This document shows, piece by piece, positions 1-10,500 of a stretch of 64,000 nucleotides of DNA. The first letter of the stretch is position 1. Every line of letters starts with the position of its first letter. Below the pieces are notes generated by a model. That model saw nothing but the letters and a program-made list of their open reading frames with translations. It was not told where the DNA came from and ran no database searches. Both the position numbers and the translations under genes were made by a program. Source of the stretch: an uncultured Planctomycetaceae bacterium (lineage in GTDB: Bacteria > Planctomycetota > Planctomycetia > Planctomycetales > Planctomycetaceae); assembly GCA_903871805.1 (NCBI GenBank), contig CAIQIE010000056.1:1-64000 (forward strand). Direction: 5' to 3'.

Positions 1-390
1 AAAATTAAACGTTGTGCCAACCGTGGGAACATAATTGTTGACGAGCCGCACATCCAGAAACCCGTTCAGGAAAACGGGACCGCTGCCTGTCACGTTGATC
101 TGATCGTAGCCATCGACGTCGTTTCCACCGGCCGGATTGCCCGCTGTCGGGCCGCCGATTTCAATCTCCAAAGTGTCTTCAGCGGACAGGCTCAGTGAGC
201 CGTAGTTCAGCACCTCCGTCAGGTCGCTGGTTAGCATCAGCCGCTGTTCGAGCGCCTGAACGCGATCTCGTGACGTGCGCCTGCGCGAAATTCGCTGGCG
301 GCTCTGTTGACGAGGGCCAACGGAACGTGGCTTCAGCAGAGCGATTAAACGGCGCAACAAACTGCCATTCGGCTTAACAGGATCGTTCAT
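1..390 (-). CDS. LEPR-XLL-type giant surface protein, N-terminal fragment (cut by window edge)
   Basis: An open frame starts at the ATG at 388-390 and runs off the left edge after 130 codons without a stop, so only the N-terminus is visible. After a basic, Arg-rich leader (residues about 10-45), residues about 45-55 read QALEQRLMLTSD. This fits the LEPR-XLL signal that planctomycetes place at the start of very large extracellular proteins. Residues about 80-130 contain the phrase YDQINVTGS followed by a glycine- and valine-rich beta segment. This pattern is common in autotransporter-like and passenger-type beta-helix repeats. The role is probably cell-surface or adhesin-like; no enzyme motif is visible. 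The assignment rests on the motif order; the length and C-terminal domains lie outside the window. Confidence 0.8.
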   Translation of the reverse strand, partial: MNDPVKPNGSLLRRLIALLKPRSVGPRQQSRQRISRRRTSRDRVQALEQRLMLTSDLTEVLNYGSLSLSAEDTLEIEIGGPTAGNPAGGNDVDGYDQINVTGSGPVFLNGFLDVRLVNNYVPTVGTTFNF

Positions 391-2098
391 TGTGTTACTG
401 GGGGCGTTATGTTGCCGGTGCTGGCTTCAGGTCCGTTGAAGTTCGCGTGCAAAGATCGTTTGGATGAGCGCAATCGCGTCTTGCGGAAGTGCAGTACAAA
501 ATATGCGAGTGCAGGGAGCACTGATCGTTAATTGAGAGCGTACCGAGATGGTATTTGAGCGACTCTGCCTGACTGAACAATCGCGTGAAATGAACACAGA
601 CGGAAAACATCGTGGGACAGGAACTGGATTACGGCACCGGCAATGTCTGCGAACCGCGACATGCTGCCGCAGCCGACAAATGGCCCGGTTTCGATGGGCG
701 TGAAACAGAACGGGACTTGCGATCGGCAAGCATCACCGTTGTCGGGTACCATCGACCGCGGTAGACCCGCAGTGAACTGTCACCGGTCAGGAAAACGAGC
801 GATGTGCGATCCGCACCTGGAATTTTTTTCAGACAGCGCATTCAGAACCACCGCAACACTGTGCTGCAGACATCTGCGTTTGCAGCGTGTCGATTTGTAG
901 AGATTGCGCAGAGCCGCGGAACACAGGCAGAAAACCACGGGCTTGATACCGCTTCAACCGTAACAAGTGAGGCACATTCATCATCTTAAACACTCCGTTA
1001 CAATTTCATCACAGACTGCTTCGTTACGAACAGACATCGACAAAAGCATGCTGCCTGACAACGCCCCAACTTGATCTGCGGGGAGAGACCAGGCCGGATT
1101 TGGCCCTGAGTCAACCCAAAAATCAAAATTATTGGACATTCAAGCATGGCGAGAACCAGCCAAATCGGTTGTTTTAATTGGGCAACATAGGTTGACGTGG
1201 AAAAGGAAAATTAAAACAGAAGTTGGGTCGAAAAATTGGCAGAAAGTACGAAAGGACATATTTTTAATACGAAACGACATGCTAGTGGCGTAGACGTTCC
1301 CCAATATTGGAAAATGCGACTGAGAAATGAGTGTTTACACGTCACCTAATGCGAATACTGAAATCATACCTAGTAAAATCAGTTTCACCTGGGTATGGGC
1401 TTTAACCCACGTGCCGAATCTACCGCTTTGATTTCTCCAGCGGCATTTTCTGTGCTCACTTTGACGACTTTCCGTGAGTGACAGTCCCTTGATACATGAG
1501 AACAAGAGAACACCATGCCGACTCGACCCGCGGCTTTTACCAATCGCCCGGCTGTTCGAAAGAGTGATTGTGGGACAGTTCGCTAGCAACCCTGTCGTGT
1601 TTGGTTTTGCCGGGGTCAGTTGGCGCAGCTGTACGGCAAGTCTTCTGTTATCTGATTCATTGCGATTTTGTGGTTCTCAGGCATTCAACTCGGTCGCGCA
1701 AGTACCTTCCGGTGGCTGGCACCTGCGCCGCAGCTTTCGGACTGGCCATCGTGATATTCTCGCTTGCGCTTCGGGCTAGTATTCAGGGGCGTGGTTCTGG
1801 GAATATCGAATATAGTTCGAGGTGCATGGCACCCAGTGTTTTCCACTCCGTGTTAAAAATGCGATTGTGTTTTTGACCACGAAAAACACAGATCTCCCGG
1901 ATAAAATCCCAGGCAGAGCTTCACCCTGTAGCCTGAATATCCGCCCCAGCATTGCGCTGCCGTGCTTAACGTCCCCGTGGGCATCAGAAGCACTATGTCT
2001 GATGTGAAATGCCAGACTCCGCTCTTGTTCCGTCCGGCGGTGAAATTTCATGTTTCATCGCGTGGATTCAGACAGCATGAACATAAAACTGAACATGT
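391..2098. other. Intergenic stretch, no supported gene
   Basis: No frame here has recognisable domains or a convincing start. A relatively AT-rich block lies at about 1190-1330. A palindrome reading ggtgcatggcacc at 1821-1833 recurs exactly at 23686-23698 and 23834-23846, so it is a dispersed repeat unit. A short hydrophobic frame at about 1690-1780 on the plus strand could be a remnant of a membrane protein, but it has no start or family signature. Confidence 0.5.
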
Positions 2099-2600
2099 TC
2101 ATGAACTTAAACATTGTGTTGTAAAGAAAATCGTACACATTGCTGACTGAGTTTTTCGGAAAGGATGCCGGATCACTCGCAGAAACGCTGCAAAGGCGTT
2201 CAATGCCTCATGTGGTTCGCAACGGAGTGAGAGCACGTTGCCCAAACCGTTGAATGCTTCGGCAGGATCCCCATGGCTGGGCGGCGAGTCTGATGGCTGC
2301 CCGATACGTCTCCTCGGCTGACGCGAGCGTATCGATGGCCGCGCAGGCATTAACCAACTGAATGCAGAGATGGGATTCCATCTCTGTCGCAGTTCCCTTC
2401 GGCATGATCTGTCGAGCTTTTTCGAGAAGTGATTGGCGTCACTGATGCCGCAGGCGGCAACAGCGGCAATGCCCGCCTGCCCCTTTTGGATCGCACCCTC
2501 CTCGAACTGGGTAAAATCGCCTTCCAGCCATCGATCAACATAGCGTCGGGCTCCAGAGTCTTGATACTTGCCGCACCATCCGGGGATGCAGCTAAGAAAG
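2099..2600 (-). pseudogene. Decayed TPR-like gene with two compensating frameshifts
   Basis: Three adjacent minus-strand pieces read like consecutive helical TPR segments but lie in two frames. From about 2578 to 2435 one frame reads YVDRWLEGDFTQFEEGA and continues with alanine-rich helix. A second frame, from about 2438 down to 2270, starts right after a stop codon and reads SLLEKARQIMPKG and later ASAEETYRAAIRLAAQP. From about 2275 to the stop at 2099 the first frame resumes with GDPAEAFNGLGNVLSLRCEP and a further helix. The outer pieces share a frame, so one deletion and one insertion around the middle piece explain the pattern. No good start codon is seen upstream. It could be a relic or an assembly error; the TPR reading is by helix pattern only. 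Confidence 0.5.
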
Positions 2601-2732
2601 TATCGGAATTCAGTCCTCGGACAGGTTGCGCTGCTCCCTGTTGCACCAATGCTTGCTTCGTCGCCGATGCGTACTTGTGTTTATTGTCTATTTGACCCGC
2701 ACTTCACAAGGCAAGCTGATCGCGGTGTTCCC

Positions 2733-3764
2733 TCAGAACTCGCCACCGACCTCGCCTCCCTGGATCGTTGACAGGGCTCTATAGGCACTACGATCAATAA
2801 TGTTACTGAGGGGGCGCACCGAACCGTCACAGAACAGGAACTGAACGACACCGGTATGCATACTTCTGGCGTTGCTCACCCAATGTGGTCCGCCTTCCCA
2901 ACTCGCTCGACAGTCCTGGAACGCGTTTCCAGAGAGCATGTATCGCGAGTCCGTCACGGGGGATTTATTCGGCGGTTCGACTGTACTGATCCAGCCTCCG
3001 CTGTAGCGAAATCCAGCGACGTAAAGAAACTCAATACTAAAGCCTCCCACCAGCCAGCTGTGGGTTGCTTTCGTGCCGTTGGGATCAGGGGTCGTGCAAC
3101 CAATGCCATTGCAAAGCGGCAGTCCACTCGCGGCTTCGCCAATGGCAAAGGTGTTGCTGCTGCCGTCGGTAATGTCTGCCAATCGTGTTTTGGAATGAAA
3201 TGCAAAGACCCCGGATTGTGGTGTTGTGGGAGGCGCACCAAAACCTGGGCTAAAACACATAGAATCTCGAAACCCCACGCTGAAACCATACGACGCATTC
3301 GCAAACGTGCCGCCGACAGGCAAATTCATTGTGGTTAGCAGGGGGTAAGTTGTGGGATTCGTCGCTGAGTCGGATGGGCAGACGAAGACCGGAACCTGCC
3401 TTTGCGCGATAACAGGCGTCAGCGAATGCCATGGGGCGCTCAGATTAATGCTGGCTCCAAGACTGCCTTGCTCCAAATAGGGCAACAATGAGTAGAACGC
3501 TGTCCCCAGGGCAGCGGATGGTGACCCTGCAATGAATCGAAAACCTGGGGGAAAGGTGTTGAACGTATCGTGGTAATTGTGCATCGCAATCCCCAGTTGT
3601 TTGAGATTGTTCCTGCATTGAAGACGTCGGGCGGCCTCGCGCGCGTTCTGAGTGGCCGGAAGCAGCAACGCGAGCAGGATCGCAATGATCGCAATGACTA
3701 CCATCAGTTCGATCAGTGTAAATCCGAATCGTTTTCGCGAATCACCTGCATGAGGACTGATCAT
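2733..3764 (-). CDS. DUF1559 prepilin-like (H-X9-DG) protein
   Basis: This 343-residue protein belongs to the planctomycete DUF1559 family, type II secretion pseudopilin-like proteins that are strongly expanded in this phylum. The N-terminus carries a prepilin signal, KRFGFTLIELMVVIAIIAIL, with cleavage expected after Gly14, Glu at +5 and a hydrophobic stretch to about residue 35. Residues about 36-65 follow the usual ARRLQCRNNLKQLGIAMHNY block. Near the C-terminus the frame reads FLFCDGSVRPLS, the DG end of the H-X9-DG motif. The start was set at the ATG at 3764 because it begins the short basic leader; the frame is open 33 codons further upstream. The gene stands alone. The role is probably an exported fibre or matrix component; no partner is visible. 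Confidence 0.9.
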   Translation of the reverse strand: MISPHAGDSRKRFGFTLIELMVVIAIIAILLALLLPATQNAREAARRLQCRNNLKQLGIAMHNYHDTFNTFPPGFRFIAGSPSAALGTAFYSLLPYLEQGSLGASINLSAPWHSLTPVIAQRQVPVFVCPSDSATNPTTYPLLTTMNLPVGGTFANASYGFSVGFRDSMCFSPGFGAPPTTPQSGVFAFHSKTRLADITDGSSNTFAIGEAASGLPLCNGIGCTTPDPNGTKATHSWLVGGFSIEFLYVAGFRYSGGWISTVEPPNKSPVTDSRYMLSGNAFQDCRASWEGGPHWVSNARSMHTGVVQFLFCDGSVRPLSNIIDRSAYRALSTIQGGEVGGEF

Positions 3765-3918
3765 AAACCACCTCGTTCGCGCGGGCACTTCAGCCACAAC
3801 ATGTGACAAAACGAATGACTTACCGTCCGCTGACAATTTCAAATTCCACCCTGGGGACGTCAAAACTTTGAGTTGGCGATCTGTTGGTTCAGCGACATTT
3901 TCGACTTTGCCCCGGGGG

Positions 3919-4072
3919 CTAGTGCTTTGTCAAATCTTAGTCTTTGGGTTACGTCATTCCCGCGCAGGCGGGAAACCAGTGCCGCGATCTGGATTCCCGC
4001 CTGCGCGGGAATGACGGTGAACCCCAATTTCAAGTCGGTGAACTCCAATTTCAGGCTTTGACAACGCACTAG
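3919..4072. mobile_element. 154-bp palindromic element with 16-bp terminal inverted repeats (MITE/REP-like)
   Basis: The ends are inverted repeats: ctagtgctttgtcaaa at 3919-3934 and its complement with one mismatch at 4057-4072. Inside is a perfect 22-base hairpin, gtcattcccgcgcaggcggg plus aa at 3953-3974, pairing with 3994-4015 across a 19-base loop. Next to it is a 21-base direct repeat (4017-4037 and 4038-4058). The core matches the widespread bacterial cattcccgcgcaggcgggaat repeat class. No transposase is encoded. No clear target-site duplication is visible. Confidence 0.7.
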
Positions 4073-5085
4073 TCACCCTGATACCTCCCGTTTTTATTGA
4101 CCTGTCACCAAGCTGAGAGTCCAAATCTGTTTTGGCGGAGCGTGGCGGCTGTGTTGGCCATTTCCTGGCGAGCCTACCCCTGAAAGAGCGATGATGCCTG
4201 TGTATTCCCTGCCACTTCAAGCGGTACCATGGAGGCTCTCTAAAGAGAAGTCGACGGTGCACCAAGCCCCGTTTTACTGTTCTTCAGATCACTTTGCCGC
4301 CAAATTATGTTCTGAAATCCCCATTTTCAGGACGAAGCCGCTGCGAGGCAGAAATACCGCGCAAAACGGATCGACGCGTGCCAGGACGGTTAAATTCAGG
4401 ATATTTATCGCACTTTCCTGTCGATTAAAACGACGATCGAATTGTCCTTCAAGGGCCGATTCGAGCTTTGTCGGGAATTTGTGTGAGTGAAGCTGATCGA
4501 GACGGAAATCCCGGAATCGTCGTCGAAGGGCAATAACGACAAAAGCTTTTTCAGCGCGGAATTCAGCGGGCCCTCCGGTGCCACGCACCTCGTGGGCGTC
4601 CAACGCTGCACCGTTCGTTCCGCCGCTCTGACCGGTTGTTTGGTGGCCAACCGTCCTGGATTTGCCGTCTTCAGGCCGCGATAACAAGATTTGACATGCG
4701 GCTTGTGAGGCGTTTTGGGGCGTCGTGTGACCATAATGTGAAGGAACATTTGCAGAAAGAGACTTCAGAGCATTTAAGCACCAGTGCCACATTGAAGACA
4801 GTCAAAGACGTTCTTTGGAAAGATCTGCAGAGAACGCAATGCCCTTTTTCTGATGGAGTTTGTCCATTATGGCCAGGATTGAAGTGTGGAAGATTTCGCC
4901 AGATGTCATTGGCCAATTCAGTGCACGCTCTGGCGGCTTAGCGTGAGCAGGAATCCCTGAATTCGCAGATGCTGTTGTCAGAAATGGACGGGAATTCGGC
5001 GGTCCTGTCGTTGAGAGCCCTGCCATGGTCAGGTCTCCTGTCAGCCTGTTGAAAACTCCGGATGGTTGTGCCAGCGCCAGGAGCG
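4073..5085. other. Intergenic stretch, no supported gene
   Basis: Several overlapping frames are open here, the longest at 4289-4792 on the minus strand, but none shows a domain, a signal peptide or a plausible ribosome binding site. I see no coding feature or RNA I can support. Confidence 0.5.
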
Positions 5086-5180
5086 TCATTCCCGCCCAGG
5101 CGAGACTCCAGTGATTTTTGGCAACACCGACCAATGATCCCGACCTGAACGGGGATCCATATCGATTTTCTACAGGCTGC
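5086..5180. repeat. Degenerate second copy of the palindromic cattcccgc repeat
   Basis: The bases from about 5088 read gtcattcccgcccaggcgag and then ctccagtgattttt. The other arm, at about 5134-5160, reads gatcccgacctgaacgggga. This keeps the arrangement of the hairpin at 3953-4015 but with many mismatches. Antisense translation gives the same peptide-like phrase seen in intact copies of the repeat. It appears to be an old, decayed member of the same family. Confidence 0.5.
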
Positions 5181-5374
5181 TTTAGTTGCCCGGCCTATGC
5201 ATCGGCGTTTTCTGCGCATCAGGTTCGCCGTAGGAGTTTTCCAGGGCGTTCATGAGTTCTGGACGTTCAATTCGACGATCGTAAAGCTGACAGAACGACG
5301 AAAATGCCATTGTCTAAAGCCACACGAAATCTCTATCGCGGGGGCCATGTGGATTTGTTTCAGGACATCAGGCA

Positions 5375-7201
5375 ATGCGTTTTTATTTAGAGACTCGAGC
5401 GGCCAATTCCGGAGAAGTTTTGGAACCTCGTGAGCTAACCCCGGGAGTGCCGTTAATAATCGGCCGAGCTGACACCAGCGATATTGTGGTCGGTTCGGAC
5501 ATCCAGATTTCGCGGAACCATGCCCGGATTGTGATTGACAAAAACAGCGATCAACTCAGGGTGGAGTGCCTTGAGCAGGCTCGAAATCCCCTGATTCTGA
5601 ATGGTCGCCATCGCAGTTTGTGTCTAAAGCCAGGCAACTCTTTTCAAATCGGCGGGACGTACTTTCATTTTACGGCAGATGGATCTGATGCCGCTGGGAA
5701 GACATCCCTGTTTCTGCGGGATGACGCCGCTGAAGAGCCCCGCACGGCAGCAGGATTTGCTCCGATTGAGGCGACTTTTACATCGCTAGAGCTGAACGAG
5801 GTCCGATTCAGTGACTCCGCGAAGCAGATTGAACTTCTGGCAAAGCTTCCGGAGCGGATTGCCGCGACGATGTCTGAGCAGGATTTGGCGAGAAATCTGC
5901 TGGATCTTTACCTTGAAGGCATCCCGGAGGCAGCTGCCGTTTGCGTATTGAAGTTTAATTCGCACCACGTGGGTGCCGGAGGTGGAGAACTGGAGCCAGA
6001 TTGGATTGAAAAGCGAAGCCGGGTGGCCGGCGAAGCGCCTTTTGTCCCAAGCCGCCGGTTTGTGCGCCGAGCCCTTGAGGCAAGGACCACTGTTGTGCAT
6101 TACTTCGTGGATTCCAGTGATCAGAGTCAGTTTACGTTTGTTGGCGGATTTCGCTGGGCGTTTTGTGCACCAATTCCGGGTGACGCATGTCGTGGCTGGG
6201 CCACAGTCGTCACCGGTGAGGGCTCACGTTATGGCATCGCACTGGCAAGAAACGCGGCTCTGATGGGAGATCTCCGATTTGCAGAGTTGTTAAATTCGTT
6301 TATCGGCTCATTTCTCAGCAACCGTCAATTGCAGATGCAGCAATCAAAACTGCAATCATTTTTTTCCCGGAAGGTGATCCAGCAGCTAAAGCTCAATCAA
6401 TCAGATGCCATCGAACCACGCGAAGCTGAAGTCACGGTCTTAGTTGGGGATCTGCGGGGTTTTTCGTTGCAGGCCGAGCAGCTGCAGCATGATTTACCGA
6501 CGCTTCTGAACAGGGCCAGAAGTGCACTGAACTTGATGACCGGGCTGGTTGTAAAGCACAATGGAACGGTGGCTGATTTTCGAGGAGATGAAATTCTGGG
6601 CTTCTGGGGCTGGCCTTGCCGGGAAGAATCCGGTCCGATCCCGGCGTGTCGCGCGGCTCTGGCGATGATCGACTCCTTTGATGCCGCCAATTCCTCGCAC
6701 GATCAGTTGCTGGCGGGATCAAAAGCCGGATTTGGCATCGCTCATGGCCATGCGATGGCGGGCGAGATTGGCAACGATCACCTCGCAAAGATCGGTGTTT
6801 TTGGCCCAGTTGTGAATCTGGGAGCACGCCTTCAGGGCATGACGAAAATGTTTGGAATTTATCTCTGTGTCGATGAATCCACCGTTGCTGCACTGAAGCA
6901 GGACGCGGTCTCCGGACCATGGTTGTTTCGTCTGCTGGGACGTGTCCAACCCCACGGGATGTCCATTCCGGTTCGTGTTTACGAACTTCGTAAACACGAA
7001 CCGACCATGGAGGCGTTTTTCAATGATTTTACTGCGATGGCCTTGAGATTCATGCAGGGCCAGTGGTCCCTTGTTCGCTCTGCGCTGGAGCAGTTTCCGG
7101 AGGATGATGGCCCTGCAGCATTCTACCGCGGCCTGATGCTGAAATACCCTCAAACTCCTCCTTCGGGCTGGAATGGAGTTATCAGGCTGGACAGTAAATG
7201 A
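5375..7201 (+). CDS. FHA-domain class III adenylate/guanylate cyclase
   Basis: This 608-residue soluble protein has an N-terminal FHA phosphothreonine-binding domain (about residues 5-100; Gly30-Arg31 and SRNH at 46-49). The middle is GAF-like in length and composition (about 150-310). A class III nucleotide cyclase domain follows (about 345-540). Both metal-binding aspartates are present (Asp359 in VGDLRGFS and Asp405 in FRGDEI), as are the transition-state residues Asn481 and Arg485 in VNLGARL. The usual aspartate three residues before that asparagine, which helps select the base, is Pro478. cAMP versus cGMP therefore cannot be called. The gene converges on the cyclic-nucleotide-binding NOS gene 381 bases away, which suggests but does not prove a signalling link. 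The FHA domain implies input from a Ser/Thr kinase. The ATG at 5375 starts at the FHA domain. Confidence 0.9.
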   Translation: MRFYLETRAANSGEVLEPRELTPGVPLIIGRADTSDIVVGSDIQISRNHARIVIDKNSDQLRVECLEQARNPLILNGRHRSLCLKPGNSFQIGGTYFHFTADGSDAAGKTSLFLRDDAAEEPRTAAGFAPIEATFTSLELNEVRFSDSAKQIELLAKLPERIAATMSEQDLARNLLDLYLEGIPEAAAVCVLKFNSHHVGAGGGELEPDWIEKRSRVAGEAPFVPSRRFVRRALEARTTVVHYFVDSSDQSQFTFVGGFRWAFCAPIPGDACRGWATVVTGEGSRYGIALARNAALMGDLRFAELLNSFIGSFLSNRQLQMQQSKLQSFFSRKVIQQLKLNQSDAIEPREAEVTVLVGDLRGFSLQAEQLQHDLPTLLNRARSALNLMTGLVVKHNGTVADFRGDEILGFWGWPCREESGPIPACRAALAMIDSFDAANSSHDQLLAGSKAGFGIAHGHAMAGEIGNDHLAKIGVFGPVVNLGARLQGMTKMFGIYLCVDESTVAALKQDAVSGPWLFRLLGRVQPHGMSIPVRVYELRKHEPTMEAFFNDFTAMALRFMQGQWSLVRSALEQFPEDDGPAAFYRGLMLKYPQTPPSGWNGVIRLDSK

Positions 7202-7582
7202 GCGGGGGGCTCAGTCGGCTTTGTCATGCCGGTTCTGTTCCTCAGGGATCAGGGAACATGCCTGTCATTCGAGGTGCGTAAAGTTGGAGGGGGCGACTGA
7301 TGTGGAATTCCCTGGCAACAGCGTCGTTAAAACTGGAGGCCAGCGCAACAAATCACGCTGCCGTAGTTAACGCCGACGGCAGCCAATTTGCAGCAACGAC
7401 GTTCATGACACAGGGACGCCAGTTCTGGACCCGCATCTGCCCGTAATCGCATGACGCTTTCCGGGCTAACTGCTGTGTACGGCTCCGTCTCTGTTGATCG
7501 GAATAAATTTTAAGGCTGCTTAACCTCCGTAAAATTGTGGAAGCCTCAGGATTCGTGTAGCTCTGAAACCGAGTTGATCCAT
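7202..7582. other. Convergent intergenic gap, nothing recognised
   Basis: This 381-base gap lies between the 3' ends of the cyclase and the NOS gene. I see no coding frame with domain signals and no strong hairpin followed by a T-run. Confidence 0.5.
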
Positions 7583-10500
7583 TTAGGTAGATTCGGAGAC
7601 TGGGTCATTTTGCCATGAAAGGTCCTGCTCCCAGGGGATCGGCTGGCGATAAAAATTGGGTTTGAATTCAATCGGCTGCCACTTGTTTCCCTGCAGGTAT
7701 GCATTGGTTGTCGAAGCCGAAATGGGGGGCACGATCCAATGCCATTTGGCGTGGACAGGGCGTCCGGCTTTCTTCTCGTTCTCTTCGAACTCTTCAAAAG
7801 TCCTGGTGGAATAGTGATGATCCACAAGCTTCACTTTATGCGTTTCAAACGAAAACAGCACGGCGACGTTCAGTTCGACAAGTGCTCTGTCCTTCCAGAG
7901 CGAGCGGTCATTCTGCGTGTCGAGGCCCATCTTTCGGGCGATGACCGGAAGCATGTTGTACCGACCGGTGTCGCTCAGATTTCTCGCACCAATCTCCGTC
8001 CCCTGGTACCACCCGTTAAAAGGAATCGCCGGATAAACGATGCCTCCGGCGTCCATTTTCATCTCAGAGACTGCCGGCAATGCATACCACTTCAGTCCCA
8101 GTTCCGCAAACCAGGCAAAGTCTGGATGCTGCAGAGGTACTTCCAGTATCAGTTCGGAAGGAATTTCGCGGAAGACCGGTCGTCGGCCAGCGATCTGAAC
8201 AATCACCGGTAACAGATCAAACCGTGTCCGGGTCGCCGGCGGCTTCCAGCCAAGCGTTAAGGCCACGCGTGTCAGATCGACATTGGCTGGGTCACCCAGA
8301 ATCGTTCCATCGGAATTTGTGTAGCCCGCGTAACGAAAAAGTTGCGGGCTCCAGACTCGTGCCTGCAGTTTCTTCTCCGGCGGAAATACGGTCATGACGG
8401 CCTGAATTTCTCCCTTGTTCGTGGCCATTTCAATGTGTTCGAAGATGGCGTCAAACATCTCGTCCTCCGTGGTGACATGTCGGAAGTCCCGCACCTTCAG
8501 TCCCTGCCAGTGCAGGCGACCGACACATCGAATACTGTTTCGCCACGAAAGTCTGGCCGCAAAGGAAAGCTCCTCCAGGGTGTGTGTGTACGTTCCGACC
8601 TGCTGAAATTCCTGTTGCACTTCCCGCCAGCGATCCGGGAATCTGTCGGTCTTCCCTGTTTCCTCAAAAAACTGACTCAGATACTGCTCGGCTTCCTGTT
8701 CCGACGTCAGTGCAGCGGGACGAGCGTTAACCCCTGGACGACCAGAACCAGCGTCTTCCGCCCCTGCTCCGGCAAAACGCTGCGCCTTTTTGGTGACGGC
8801 CGGAGTGAAGATTTCCATTCGGATTTGCTGTTCTGCGACGCCTGCCTGTCGCAAATAGCCGCTGACTGTCTGCAGATAGGCTTCACCCGCACACAGGAAC
8901 CAGGTGGCCTCAGGATGCATCGCCACAAGATCACTCACCTCACTCTGCGTGATGCGACCTTCAGTGCGTGTAAAACGAACGCGCCAGGAAAACAGCGAGT
9001 CTCCCGCAGCAACCCGAGCGAATTCCTCGGTTGCAATCTGCTCACGGGGCGAGGAGACGGAATAGTCCAGGTGCAGGCGGTAGTCGCGTGTTTTTCCTTC
9101 CAGAGAGCGGCACATGGAAATTGCGGGAGTGATTCCAATTCCTCCCATCAGACAGACCACATCGTTTTGCTGATCGTCCGGCAGAAAGAAATTTCCGGAA
9201 GGCCTGGAAATTCGGAACAGTTCGCTGGGAGAATGTTTCTCAAACAACCAGCGAGAAAACAGTCCTCGCGGTTCGCGCTTGACTGTGATTTCATACCACG
9301 ACTGGTTGCTGCTGGCAGAAGAAAGTGTGTAGCTGCGCTGAACCCAGCGATTGGCGATTTTTCCCTGGACCACGATATGCTGACCTGGCAGGAATGGCAG
9401 ACATTCCCCGTGTCGAGGCTGAAAGCGAAACGCGTGAATATCCGGCGTGAGAGGAATGACGGAGATCAGACTTGCGGGAGTCCAGTCAGACCTTCCAAGC
9501 ATCTCGTTCACTGCGGGAATACAACCACCGCAAACTGTCGTCGCCCCCGTTTTTTCGGCAATACCATCGACTGTCAGACAGCCCTCTGTGATCACTGTTC
9601 GCAGGGCACCTCGGGTCACAGACATGCATGCACAGATTGTGTCGGTGTCTTCTGTGAGGGATGTTGTCTGTTGCTGTTCCAGTTCGCCGGTTTCACGAAA
9701 CAGTTCCAGTTGCCAGAGCCGAATGTCGGCACCATCCAGCAATTTACGGAAGGCAATCCCCAGGCTACCCCAGTCTCCTTCAGAATAGAGTCTGCAAATC
9801 CGCCCGGCCGCTGCTGTGATTTCTCGACGGACAGGACCGTCTGATGACTGATATTCAAAATGCTGAGCGTTCTCGGGGAGATCGCCGCTGACCACGGCAC
9901 AGAAAGTCTGAGCCCCCTGTATCCGAGTGGCAATAATTCGACGGCGATCATCCAGCAGGAATGTTGTTGTCAGGCATGGCTCACCGTTCAGATGACCACT
10001 GTGTCGAACAACGACGCCGTTGTGGCCACTGTGATAGCAATGGGCAAGCATTTGCATCATCGACTGCAGTGCCGGATTTCGCGCACTGGCCTTTAAGAAA
10101 TAGTCCCCGTTGAAGCTGAGGACTTCTGAGCGTGCCAATGAGGTGACCGTTGCACTTCTGGGTTCCTGCTGCATAACGGCCAATTCACCAAACAGATTCC
10201 CAGGGACAAGAAGAATCTGAGTTTTTTCGTCCTTGCCATTTCGAGTGACATGCAGCGACCCCGACAGCAGCAGGTAGACGCGATCACCAGGATCCCCTTC
10301 GGCAAAAATTTCCTGTCCCGCGTCATAGGTCTCGACACGGGAATCGAGGTCACAATCTCCGGGATTGATGAACTGGTAAACCGCCTCCTGCAATCTGTTG
10401 CGCCGATTTCGCTGAAATTCGGTTCCGCGGCGTTCAATCTGCTGCCGCAAATCGTTGTCGGAATTCAGACAATCCACCAGCTGAGCATAGGTAATCTCAA

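Noticed and set aside
1568-1876. Hydrophobic plus-strand frame that might encode a small membrane protein
   Set aside because: It has one plausible helix only, no ribosome binding site and overlapping frames of the same length.
4289-4792. Minus-strand frame of 167 codons
   Set aside because: No similarity to any family I can recall, no signal peptide, overlapped by equally long frames in other phases.
8342-9844. Plus-strand open frame of 500 codons
   Set aside because: It is antisense to the reductase and NOS domains, which have clear catalytic motifs; its own translation shows no domain.
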